Notes: generated by a model from the letters alone, not told the origin. A stretch of 6,522 nt of DNA from Pedobacter sp. UBA1951 (GCA_002336465.1 DDEP01000002.1:1-6522), one strand, 5' to 3'. Counted from the first letter of the stretch, positions 1 through 6,370 are shown. Numbers and translations: made by a program.

Positions 1-1037
1 TTGGTGTATTTTTTTCCATATAAGTGGATATATACGCCATCAACAGACATCACTTTTTCTAAGCCTGCATATTTAGCCACGCCATCGTGCCCTTTTTCTC
101 CCAATAAATTTACCATTACCGAGTTTGCTAAAGTTCTGGTATCTCCTAAAGGTAAATTAAAAATAGCCCTTAAATGCTGGTCAAACTGCGATACATAATT
201 TCCTTCTATAGTTTGGTGACCACTGTTGTGTGGACGAGGAGCCAATTCGTTTACCAGAATATCGCCATTTCTGGTTACGAACATTTCTACAGCCAGAATA
301 CCTGTTATATTTAATGCAGTAGCAATTTGTATAGCTATCTTTTCTGCTTTCTGTTGTATATTGTCAGGATAGGTTGATGGGCTGATGAGAAACTCTACTA
401 AGTTAGCCTCCGCATTGAACTCCATTTCTACCATTGGAAAAGTTCGCATGTCTCCATTAGGGTTCCTGGCAACAATTACCGCAATTTCTTTTTCAAAATC
501 AACGAGTTCTTCAATCAATGAAGGTGCTTCAAAGGCTTTATCTATATCTGTTATACCGTTGATCCTCATTACGCCTTTGCCATCGTAACCATCTTTACGC
601 TGTTTTAAGATATAAGGAAAAGAAATGTTTGAATTTAAGATATCTTCTTTGCCATGTACCAATTGAAAAGGAGCTGTAGGAATATCGTTTTCTTTGAAAA
701 ATTGCTTTTGTATGCCCTTGTCTTGTATCAGCCTGATTACACGTGGTTGAGGAAAAACAAGCTTTCCTTCTTTTTCTAATTGCTCCAACGCTTCGATGTT
801 TACTTTTTCGATCTCAATGGTGATGATATCGGCTTTTTTACCAAAATTGTAAACCGTATCATAATCTGTGATAGAACCGCACTCAAATTTATTAGCAATA
901 TTTTTGCAGGGTGCTTCGGCATCAGGATCTAATACTAAAGTGGTTAAATTGTAATTGATGCCTTCCTGAATTAACATTCGGCCTAATTGCCCACCACCTA
1001 ATATACCTAATTTTAAATCGCTGATTTGTCTTGCCAT
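1..1037 (-). CDS. purK: 5-(carboxyamino)imidazole ribonucleotide synthase, PurK (C-terminal end cut by window edge)
   Basis: PurK is the cytosolic ATP-grasp enzyme of de novo purine synthesis that uses ATP and bicarbonate to carboxylate aminoimidazole ribonucleotide to N5-CAIR, the substrate of PurE. Translating the minus strand from the ATG at 1037 gives 345 uninterrupted residues that run off the left edge. The family is usually about 355-380 residues, so only the last part is missing. Visible motifs are the N-terminal nucleotide-binding loop GILGGGQLGRM (11-21), VLDPDAEAPC (35-44), the ATP-grasp segment KQRKDGYDGKG (145-155), and the metal/ATP site NELAPRPHNSGH (263-274), a family hallmark. 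The start is supported by the loop lying close to the N-terminus and by a TAnnTTTG promoter element 22 bases upstream. No purE is next to it; the neighbour is a divergent flavoprotein. Assignment is nearly certain. Confidence 0.97.
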   Translation of the reverse strand, partial: MARQISDLKLGILGGGQLGRMLIQEGINYNLTTLVLDPDAEAPCKNIANKFECGSITDYDTVYNFGKKADIITIEIEKVNIEALEQLEKEGKLVFPQPRVIRLIQDKGIQKQFFKENDIPTAPFQLVHGKEDILNSNISFPYILKQRKDGYDGKGVMRINGITDIDKAFEAPSLIEELVDFEKEIAVIVARNPNGDMRTFPMVEMEFNAEANLVEFLISPSTYPDNIQQKAEKIAIQIATALNITGILAVEMFVTRNGDILVNELAPRPHNSGHQTIEGNYVSQFDQHLRAIFNLPLGDTRTLANSVMVNLLGEKGHDGVAKYAGLEKVMSVDGVYIHLYGKKYT

Positions 1038-1059
1038 TACCTAAACTATGGATAAGTCA

Positions 1060-1067
1060 CAAAAATA
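1060..1067 (-). promoter_or_regulatory. Putative purK promoter (-7 element TAnnTTTG)
   Basis: On the minus strand this reads TATTTTTG, a full match to the Bacteroidota -7 consensus TAnnTTTG. It lies 22 bases upstream of the purK start codon, the same spacing as the receptor promoter further right. No clear TTG -33 element is visible at the usual distance, so the call rests on one element and its position. No purine-repressor-like dyad or riboswitch structure was recognised here. Confidence 0.5.
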
Positions 1068-1159
1068 ATAAAAATAAACGGATAGGTTTTAATAAATAAC
1101 ATTGGGCCATGTAAAATCCTTATTGAAGATGGAGATCATAAAATAGCATATAAGCTATG

Positions 1160-1188
1160 TTGAGCCTTAAAAAGAATATGTATTTTTG
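1160..1188 (+). promoter_or_regulatory. Putative promoter of the flavoprotein gene (TTG-N18-TATTTTTG)
   Basis: A TTG (1160-1162) is followed after 18 bases by TATTTTTG (1181-1188), a full match to the Bacteroidota TAnnTTTG element. Transcription would be expected to begin around 1192-1195, just before the ATG at 1199. This argues against translation from the upstream in-frame ATGs at 1157 and 1178 and implies a very short or absent leader. The element is short and AT-rich, so a chance match is possible. Confidence 0.42.
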
Positions 1189-1198
1189 GCTGATTAAT

Positions 1199-2389
1199 AT
1201 GAATGCTGACGCTATAATTATAGGAGCAGGGGCTTGCGGCCTGATGTGCGCCGTACAAGCCGGATTTTTAGGTAAAAAGGTTGTTGTTTTAGAAAAAAAC
1301 GACAAACCCGGAGCTAAGATATTGATATCGGGCGGCGGTCGGTGCAATTATACGAACATAGGCGCTACCGAAGAACAGTTCATTACCCAAAATACCCATT
1401 TTTTAAAATCGGCTTTTAGCCAATGGACCGTTGAGGATACCTTGTCTTTTTTTGAAACCTATGGAATTAATGGAAAAGAAAAAACATTAGGGCAGCTTTT
1501 TCCTGATGGAAAAAATGCAAAAGACGTGGTTAACGTTTTTACAGAACTGTGTGCCGATATGGAACAGCAGATTATTTGTAATGCAGAGCTAAAAGAAATC
1601 ATTAAAACTGATGAAGGTTTTAGGGTTGATTTTGAGCAGAACGGTAAAAATAAAAGTATCAAAGCGGCTAAACTGGTTGTTGCAACGGGTGGTTTGCCTA
1701 TCCCAAAAATGGGGGCAACTGATTTTGCATTAAAGTTTGCCCGTAAGCACAACCTAAATATTATCGAAACCGCACCCGCGTTAGTGCCTTTAACCATTAC
1801 AGGTAAAGACGAAGAATGGTTTGCCCAACTTTCAGGTAATTCGGTTTATTGTAGGGTAGGTAATGATCAGATTTCTTTTGAAGAGAACATATTGTTTACA
1901 CATTGGGGCTTAAGCGGGCCTGCCATATTACAGATTTCTTCATACTGGCGTAGGGGCGAAACCATTAATATAGATTTGTTGCCCCATCAGGATATATTGG
2001 AATTACTTAATACTGAGCGAAGTGTAAATGGGAAAATTCAACTTTCTACTTTTCTGCACCAGTTTTATACCCGAAAGTTTGTAGAGGCTTTAGAAAAATT
2101 CTTGCCTTTGCATAAAACCATTGCCGATTTGAGCAAAACGGAGATGCAGCAGCTAGAACAAACTATTCATTATTTTAAAGTTAAACCCGCCGGCGATAAA
2201 GGATATGATAAGGCAGAGGTAATGCGTGGCGGTATTGATACCAAAGAACTTTCTTCTAAAACCTTAGAGAGCAAGAAGCTGCCGGGCTGTTATTTTGGCG
2301 GCGAATGTGTGGATGTTACCGGATGGTTAGGCGGATATAATTTCCAATGGGCTTGGGCTAGTGGTTATGTGATAGCCCAAAATATTTGA
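1199..2389 (+). CDS. BaiN/HI0933-family NAD(P)/FAD-dependent oxidoreductase (YhiN-like flavoprotein)
   Basis: This is a 396-residue flavoprotein of the HI0933/YhiN/BaiN family (aminoacetone-oxidase-type FAD-binding enzymes). Members are soluble, FAD-binding and widespread, but their physiological substrates are mostly uncertain. Numbered from the ATG at 1199, the Rossmann dinucleotide motif IIIGAGACG is at 6-14 with an acidic residue (E32) ending the second strand. The family signature KILISGGGRCNYTN is at 40-53, and the C-terminal FAD-contacting segment GGYNFQWAWASG at 378-389. Length is typical of the family. An in-frame ATG at 1157 would add 14 residues (hydrophobic, not family-like) before the Rossmann strand. 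I prefer 1199 because the motif then starts at the usual distance and a promoter element lies at 1181-1188. The gene diverges from purK and converges on the VOC gene. No operon partner is seen. Confidence 0.93.
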   Translation: MNADAIIIGAGACGLMCAVQAGFLGKKVVVLEKNDKPGAKILISGGGRCNYTNIGATEEQFITQNTHFLKSAFSQWTVEDTLSFFETYGINGKEKTLGQLFPDGKNAKDVVNVFTELCADMEQQIICNAELKEIIKTDEGFRVDFEQNGKNKSIKAAKLVVATGGLPIPKMGATDFALKFARKHNLNIIETAPALVPLTITGKDEEWFAQLSGNSVYCRVGNDQISFEENILFTHWGLSGPAILQISSYWRRGETINIDLLPHQDILELLNTERSVNGKIQLSTFLHQFYTRKFVEALEKFLPLHKTIADLSKTEMQQLEQTIHYFKVKPAGDKGYDKAEVMRGGIDTKELSSKTLESKKLPGCYFGGECVDVTGWLGGYNFQWAWASGYVIAQNI

Positions 2390-2403
2390 TTGAAATTTGT
2401 AGG

Positions 2404-2510
2404 CTGTAATGCTTTGTAGAGTGGGGGTTTGCGTTTGTTAATCGAAGCTGTTCAGCCTGCCTGATGCCAAACCCTTGTTTTTGTTGGCTGCAGTTTTTAT
2501 CGTTCGTTAG
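2404..2510 (-). repeat. Intergenic hairpin repeat, copy A (between the flavoprotein and VOC genes)
   Basis: This 117-bp convergent gap (2390-2506) is filled by a degenerate copy of a repeat also found at 3014-3188 and 6371-6501, all in the same orientation. With copy C it shares AATCGAAGCT followed by TCAGCC (2440-2457). With copy B it shares TGTTGGCTGC (2482-2491) and GTTTTTAT (2493-2500). A 7-bp stem GGGTTTG/CAAACCC (2425-2431 with 2468-2474) occupies the same place as the central stem of copy B. The right end reaches the VOC stop codon (2507-2509). The left boundary is approximate. Read in the direction of the VOC gene, the element lies immediately downstream of it. A role as transcription terminator is possible, but there is no U-tract. 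Confidence 0.65.
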
Positions 2511-2884
2511 TTTGATTGTTCAGTTAGTGAAAGAACATTTCCATCCGGGTCTTTAAACCAAGCAACTTTTGAACCGTTTGGTGATGTCCAAATTCCAAAA
2601 TCGTCTTGTTCAAAAAAGCCGTATCTTTCACAAAATACGTTCTTGTCGTTAAGTTGTTTTATTATGGCAACAATGTTGCCAACGTTCCAACCCAATACTG
2701 TAAACGGTTGCGGTGTTAGGTCTTGAACCGTCGTAATACGTAATAACGTACCATTGGCGTCAAATTCTAAAGCAAAGTTGTCTTCTGACAACAATTTTAG
2801 TCCTAAAACGTCTTGGTAAAATGATTTGGCCTCGTTAGGTTTTACAGTTGGCACAAATGCTTTTAGTTTTTTGTCAGCAAGCAT
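2507..2884 (-). CDS. VOC-superfamily protein (glyoxalase/bleomycin-resistance/dioxygenase fold)
   Basis: This small cytosolic protein of 125 residues is a single VOC module, built from two paired beta-alpha-beta-beta-beta units. Recognisable features are the opening strand LKAFVPT (7-13), the helix and turn NEAKSFYQDVLGLKLL (17-32), the FALEFDANGTLLRIT segment (37-51), and the closing WFKDPDGNVLSLTE (109-122), which is highly typical of the family. VOC proteins include glyoxalase I, extradiol dioxygenases, fosfomycin/bleomycin resistance proteins and many of unknown substrate. The first-strand metal-ligand histidine of glyoxalase I is not present (K/A/F at that place), so a metal-dependent glyoxalase activity is doubtful and no substrate can be named. 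Length is normal for a one-module VOC protein. It is flanked on both sides by related intergenic repeats, suggesting it arrived as a discrete cassette. A 9-bp dyad begins three bases upstream of its start codon. Confidence 0.9.
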   Translation of the reverse strand: MLADKKLKAFVPTVKPNEAKSFYQDVLGLKLLSEDNFALEFDANGTLLRITTVQDLTPQPFTVLGWNVGNIVAIIKQLNDKNVFCERYGFFEQDDFGIWTSPNGSKVAWFKDPDGNVLSLTEQSN

Positions 2885-2887
2885 ACA

Positions 2888-2930
2888 ACGTATCTTTATG
2901 TTCTACATTTATTTTTTATTGAAGATACGT
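2888..2930. promoter_or_regulatory. 9-bp perfect inverted repeat at the VOC gene start
   Basis: ACGTATCTT (2888-2896) is exactly repeated in inverted form as AAGATACGT (2922-2930), separated by 25 AT-rich bases. The inner arm begins three bases before the VOC start codon (2882-2884). In the transcript it could fold into a hairpin next to the ribosome entry site; in DNA it could be a split operator. No TAnnTTTG promoter was found nearby, so which role applies cannot be decided from the sequence. Confidence 0.45.
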
Positions 2931-2936
2931 ATAAAT

Positions 2937-2962
2937 GCCAATAGATTGACCGGAGCCAATAG
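2937..2962. repeat. Short direct repeat GCCAATAG, 18-bp period
   Basis: GCCAATAG occurs at 2937-2944 and again at 2955-2962, giving a period of 18 bp, upstream of the VOC gene and next to the dyad at 2888-2930. Spacing of nearly two helical turns would suit a regulator binding in tandem on one face of DNA. The repeat is only 8 bp long, so chance is a real possibility. Confidence 0.3.
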
Positions 2963-3013
2963 TAATGCAACAGCCAAGATTTATTCTGTTAGCTACGTTT
3001 GTACAAAACCAAA

Positions 3014-3188
3014 TGTTGCCTGCTGTTTTGATCTCCATTCTTTTGATCATCTGTGTACGATTTGTCTAACAATGGCAGCTAATGGTTTACGTATTGGTGA
3101 TGTGGCGGATTCAATAGAAGCCATTCAGTCCCACTTTTGGTAACACCTTGTTGGCTGCTGTGGTTTTTATGCTGGGTTCAAACTGTTA
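3014..3188 (-). repeat. Intergenic hairpin repeat, copy B (most complete; attC-like)
   Basis: This occupies most of the 301-bp gene-free stretch between the receptor stop and the VOC start. Two near-identical 13-mers, TGTTGCCTGCTGT (3014-3026) and TGTTGGCTGCTGT (3149-3161), bracket the core. Nested complementary pairs are TAACA/TGTTA (3067-3071 with 3184-3188), CAGC/GCTG (3076-3079 with 3171-3174), GGTTTAC/GTAACACC (3084-3090 with 3140-3147, one bulged C) and GTGG/CCAC (3102-3105 with 3131-3134). The outer arm contains the receptor stop codon (3186-3188), and the other end reads GTTAGAC on the minus strand (3064-3070), which fits the attC core pattern GTTRRRY. The opposite end only partly fits RYYYAAC. 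The repeat family is visible in the sequence; the attC interpretation is inference. No credible coding region is present here. Confidence 0.7.
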
Positions 3189-5513
3189 AAAATCAATCTT
3201 ATAACTTAGGTTTGGGATAAAAACAGCTTCACGCTTTGTATCTACCGTTTTAGTTAGGTAATTGTATTGAAAGCCTAGATATTCTTTATACTGAGTTAGG
3301 TTAATGATTTTGAGCGCAAATTCGTGAGCCGTTTTCTTTTTGTTGAGTTTGTAACTTGCCGTAAAATGGCTGGTAAAAGCGGGCGTGTATTGTTGGGAAA
3401 AGGCCTGTGTTTCGTCAAAAACAACCCTTTGGCTGGCAACGGAAGCGGTTGTATTTATAGGCGAATAATGGTCGCCACCCTGAAAACTCAATCGTGCATT
3501 CAAACTCAGGATTTGATTTCTGTTTTTACCCAATAGCCATTCTTTGCCTACAAGGAAGTTTAAAGCAATATTACGATTGTAACGTGTGTTGCGCCATACC
3601 TTATCATCGCCCTGATATTCGGAATTGAACAAAGAAGCCGTTGCCATATAGTAAAAACCTTTGGATAGGTATTTTTCAAAACTAATATCTAATCCGTAGT
3701 TTCTTCCCTTGCCTGTGTTTTGAAGTTTCCCATCAAAAAACCAATCGTTTTGTTGGTTGATCAAAGAAAATGAATTTCCCGCCATTACAGGAACATCAAA
3801 CAACTGCTGAAAATAAGCTTCTACTTTAAAATGTGTAAATTCAGATGTGCTGATGTCGTAACCCATAATTAGATGGTGTGCCCTTGTAAAACCTAATTTT
3901 TTGTTTAAGTATTGGTTTTGGTTGTCTTTTATGAAATAATAATTCAACCGTTCTAAACGACTGTGCAAGCCATATGCAAGGCTCAACGTTTGTGCAGGGG
4001 CTAACCTGTATTTGATACCTGCTCTCGGCTCAACCGACCAAGTATTGTTATACGTAAACCATTGACCGTTTATTCCTATATTCAACGTTATCTTATCGTT
4101 GATGTTCACCATAGAATTGCTGTACGCCGCAACCAATGTGCTGTTGCCGTTTTCATTTACCAGTGTTTGTAATGGAATTCCTGCCGTTAATGTATTCTTT
4201 AGTAGCATGCTATAATTCATATCGGTAATGACGAAGCCCGATTTGTTGGTATGCCTTGCATCAAATTTTGTATTGAGAAATGAAGTCAGAACAAAGTTGT
4301 AATAGTTGTTATCCACTACCTTTTGGGGAGACAGATTAAAACTGTTGTCAGCTGTTTCATTGTGCAAATCAATTCCGTTAGCGGTTACAGCAAAAGTGGA
4401 CTTTAGGTATTGCCTATCGTTCAGTGAAATTTTATGGGTTATTCCCGCAGTTCCCATATATTGTTTTACGTCTTCATTTTCTCTATCCTCTTTGTATTTC
4501 CATTCGTTGATGTTTGTTTTCACTTCCGCTCCCGAATGATCAATCAATCCCATTCCCCAGATTGAAAATGTTCCTGCCTTTAAAGTCGGGAAATTTAGTT
4601 TGAAAGCAAGGTCCTGATACCTTACACCACCTGCATTGTCGGGTAGAAGAGGGGCAAGTAAAGCCAAAGTAGAATAGCGGTAATTGAAAATATAGGAAGC
4701 GTTGCTTTTCTTTGAAAAAGGTCCTTCAGAAGCTGCGTCAATGCCTATTGCGCCTAGTTGAAAAGTATGTTCGTGTTTTTGGTTGTTGCCGTTTCGCATA
4801 AAAATGTCAAAAACGCCCGATAAAGCATTGTTGTATTCGGCGGGCATTGCTCCAGAAAAGAAATCGGAATTTGCCAGAAGTTGCGTACTTAATGCGGTAA
4901 GCCCGCCACCACCAAAAGCATCTACATCTGCAAAGTGATTAGGGTTTGGAATTTCAACACCTTCCAATTTCCACTGTAAGGATTGCGGGCTGTTTCCTCT
5001 TACGATAATTGCATTGTTTTTTACATTGCTTGACACACCTGCAAAAGCGGAAACTAACCGTGCGGGATCGTCAAAACCACCTGCATAGCGTTTGGCTTCT
5101 TCTACACTCAACATTTTGGCACTTACCGTAGCCATTGAATTGAGAGGTTGTTCTTTATTGACCTTTGCTTTAATAACTACTTGATCAAGGGTGCCGGTGT
5201 TTTCTTTCATCGTAATATTCAGAAAGTTTTCTTTAGCCGATGTTACCTGAATTTCCCTCAACATAGCAGGTGAATAACTCATATGAGATACGATAATATC
5301 ATATCTGCCGATGGGAACATTTTTTAGTGTGAAATTTCCCAAGCTGTCTGTCTTTGTTTCGATGGCGGTATTCCGCAGACCCACGGTAGCATAAGCCAAG
5401 GGCACATTTGAGGCTTCGTCAATTACAGTCCCACGAATGGTTTGTGTGGGTTGTTGTGCCAATAATTGAGCTGATAAAAGCAATAAGATGAATATCGAGA
5501 TGGTCCGTAGCAT
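3186..5513 (-). CDS. TonB-dependent-receptor-type outer-membrane protein with N-terminal carboxypeptidase-regulatory-like domain
   Basis: This 775-residue outer-membrane receptor is expected to import an unidentified ligand using energy from TonB-ExbBD. A Sec signal peptide covers residues 1-19 or 20 (hydrophobic ILLLLSAQLLAQ, then QPTQ). A CarboxypepD_reg-like beta-sandwich follows at about 25-103 (IRGTVIDEASNVPLAYATV, then DSLGNFTLKNVPIGRYDI). A TonB-box-like LDQVVIKA is at 109-116. The plug spans about 120-240, with GGFDDPARLVSAFAGV (145-160), IIVRGNSPQSLQWKLEGVEIPNPNHF (169-194) and the FFSGAMPAEYNNALSGVFD region (218-236). The rest alternates like a beta-barrel and ends in phenylalanine (YKIDF), the usual barrel-assembly signal. 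It is much shorter than SusC-type receptors (about 1000 residues), and no SusD lipoprotein gene lies beside it, so a glycan SusCD system is unlikely. It lies 77 bp downstream of the luxR-type gene, with its own promoter and a dyad in the gap. Ligand unknown. Confidence 0.9.
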   Translation of the reverse strand: MLRTISIFILLLLSAQLLAQQPTQTIRGTVIDEASNVPLAYATVGLRNTAIETKTDSLGNFTLKNVPIGRYDIIVSHMSYSPAMLREIQVTSAKENFLNITMKENTGTLDQVVIKAKVNKEQPLNSMATVSAKMLSVEEAKRYAGGFDDPARLVSAFAGVSSNVKNNAIIVRGNSPQSLQWKLEGVEIPNPNHFADVDAFGGGGLTALSTQLLANSDFFSGAMPAEYNNALSGVFDIFMRNGNNQKHEHTFQLGAIGIDAASEGPFSKKSNASYIFNYRYSTLALLAPLLPDNAGGVRYQDLAFKLNFPTLKAGTFSIWGMGLIDHSGAEVKTNINEWKYKEDRENEDVKQYMGTAGITHKISLNDRQYLKSTFAVTANGIDLHNETADNSFNLSPQKVVDNNYYNFVLTSFLNTKFDARHTNKSGFVITDMNYSMLLKNTLTAGIPLQTLVNENGNSTLVAAYSNSMVNINDKITLNIGINGQWFTYNNTWSVEPRAGIKYRLAPAQTLSLAYGLHSRLERLNYYFIKDNQNQYLNKKLGFTRAHHLIMGYDISTSEFTHFKVEAYFQQLFDVPVMAGNSFSLINQQNDWFFDGKLQNTGKGRNYGLDISFEKYLSKGFYYMATASLFNSEYQGDDKVWRNTRYNRNIALNFLVGKEWLLGKNRNQILSLNARLSFQGGDHYSPINTTASVASQRVVFDETQAFSQQYTPAFTSHFTASYKLNKKKTAHEFALKIINLTQYKEYLGFQYNYLTKTVDTKREAVFIPNLSYKIDF

Positions 5514-5535
5514 AGTTTTAAGATTAAAAACATCA

Positions 5536-5566
5536 CAAAAGTATTTTTAACCTTAATCATGGGCAA
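5536..5566 (-). promoter_or_regulatory. Putative receptor promoter (TTG-N20-TACTTTTG)
   Basis: On the minus strand, TACTTTTG (5543 to 5536) matches the Bacteroidota -7 element TAnnTTTG. A TTG (5566 to 5564) lies 20 bases upstream in the place of the -33 element. The start codon of the receptor is 22 bases further on. This is the best promoter in the window. It means the receptor can be transcribed independently of the luxR-type gene. The -33 element touches the 18-bp dyad at 5566-5583. Confidence 0.6.
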
Positions 5567-5583
5567 TACTGATTTATCAGTAT
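5566..5583. promoter_or_regulatory. 18-bp perfect dyad, candidate operator for the adjacent LuxR-type regulator
   Basis: ATACTGAT-TT-ATCAGTAT is a perfect inverted repeat with 8-bp arms. It lies between the regulator stop codon (5591-5593) and the receptor promoter, abutting the -33 element. Its centre is about 43 bases upstream of the expected receptor transcription start, the position at which LuxR-type activators commonly bind (lux-box-like, near -42). A terminator role for the regulator gene is less likely, because the stem is AT-rich with a tiny loop and no U-tract follows it. Binding by the neighbouring protein is inference. Confidence 0.5.
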
Positions 5584-5590
5584 GCCGTAG

Positions 5591-6370
5591 CTAAACTAAT
5601 CCCAGTTTTGAAGCCAATTTTACAGCTTCCATAGAATTATTAACACCCAGCTTTTCTAAAAAACGTTGGCGATAAGTATTCACGGTGTGCAGACTAAGAG
5701 AAAGTTTATCGGAAATCTCTTTGCTTAAAAACCCTTCTTTAACCAATTTTAACACTTCTATTTCTCTTTGAGTAAGATTGATTGTTATTTCTTCCTTTGG
5801 CTCAATAAAAGGGATTATCTTCCCGGTTTGGAAATTCAGTATTTCGCTTTTTAGCCCTTCCTCCATATTTTTTTGGTTAGGTGAAATATCCAAAATGCTC
5901 AACGCCAACCAAAGGTTGTTCCTGCCATCTAGTTCCAAAACCTGTTGCTGTTCTACCACTCGGATATAGTTGCCGGTTGCGTTTAAAATGCGGTATTCGC
6001 TAACCAACTTATGATTTAGTTTTTCATCTGCTGAAAAGTTGAAAAATATTTTAAAAATCGACAAGCTGTTTTGCATCAACATCACAAAATCTTCTGGATG
6101 GATTTTAGTGTCCAAAAAATGGTGTCCGCCGCTTTCAACTTCCTGTTGGCTGTAACCAAACATTGCACCTAAATTAGACGAATGAAAGACATTCTCTTTC
6201 TTGTAAGCATCAAAAATACTGATAACCGAATTACAGGTATCGGCTAATTGCTGCAGGTTGGGTTTGTGGCGTTCTAGGACAGTATAATTTAGATCGTCAG
6301 TCGAAAATTCCTGTTGTTCAAACAGCCTGAAATAAATTTCGTTGATGTTTATTGTTTCTTGTTGTATCAT
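5591..6370 (-). CDS. PAS-domain LuxR/FixJ-type transcriptional regulator
   Basis: This 259-residue cytosolic DNA-binding regulator has an N-terminal region of about 45 residues and then a PAS_3-like sensor fold at about 46-165. The PAS signs are SVISIFDAYKKENVFHSS, the FGYSQQEV helix at 71-78, the loop HPEDF at 91-95, and YRILNATGNYIRVVEQQ at 126-142. A linker follows, and then a GerE/LuxR helix-turn-helix at about 197-257 (LTQREIEVLKLVKEGFLSKEIS at 199-220, recognition helix SLHTVNTYRQRFLEKLGV at 226-243). There is no receiver domain, autoinducer-binding domain or membrane segment, so it is a one-component sensor rather than a quorum-sensing LuxR or a response regulator. The signal is not predictable; no obvious haem- or flavin-binding residues are evident. 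It precedes the receptor gene on the same strand with an operator-like dyad between them, so the receptor is its likely target. Its start codon abuts a repeat, and no TAnnTTTG promoter is seen upstream. Confidence 0.9.
   Translation of the reverse strand: MIQQETININEIYFRLFEQQEFSTDDLNYTVLERHKPNLQQLADTCNSVISIFDAYKKENVFHSSNLGAMFGYSQQEVESGGHHFLDTKIHPEDFVMLMQNSLSIFKIFFNFSADEKLNHKLVSEYRILNATGNYIRVVEQQQVLELDGRNNLWLALSILDISPNQKNMEEGLKSEILNFQTGKIIPFIEPKEEITINLTQREIEVLKLVKEGFLSKEISDKLSLSLHTVNTYRQRFLEKLGVNNSMEAVKLASKLGLV

Noticed and set aside
1..588. Plus-strand open frames at 1-198 and 385-588
   Set aside because: Both are antisense to purK, whose minus-strand translation is uninterrupted and carries all family motifs.
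1157..1198. Upstream ATG as the flavoprotein start (14-residue N-terminal extension)
   Set aside because: The extension is not family-like, places the Rossmann strand unusually far in, and overlaps a probable promoter.
1459..1797. 112-residue minus-strand open frame (and the one at 1120-1347)
   Set aside because: Antisense shadows of the flavoprotein gene with no recognisable domain.
2399..2460. Second possible stem in copy A (GTAGGCTG with CAGCCTGC, 2399-2406/2453-2460) as a terminator for the flavoprotein gene
   Set aside because: The loop would be 46 bases and no T-run follows. It also crosses the GGGTTTG/CAAACCC stem, so both cannot form together.
2507..2884. VOC protein as a drug-resistance gene (fosfomycin or bleomycin)
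   Set aside because: Only the general fold is recognisable; no signature residues of a resistance enzyme are visible, so no resistance role is claimed.
2826..3143. 105-residue plus-strand open frame
   Set aside because: It begins inside the VOC gene on the opposite strand and runs through the hairpin repeat. The product has no family character and is cysteine-rich by chance.
5566..5583. Dyad after the luxR-type gene as a Rho-independent terminator
   Set aside because: The stem is AT-rich with a very small loop and no U-tract follows on the minus strand; an operator fits its position better.
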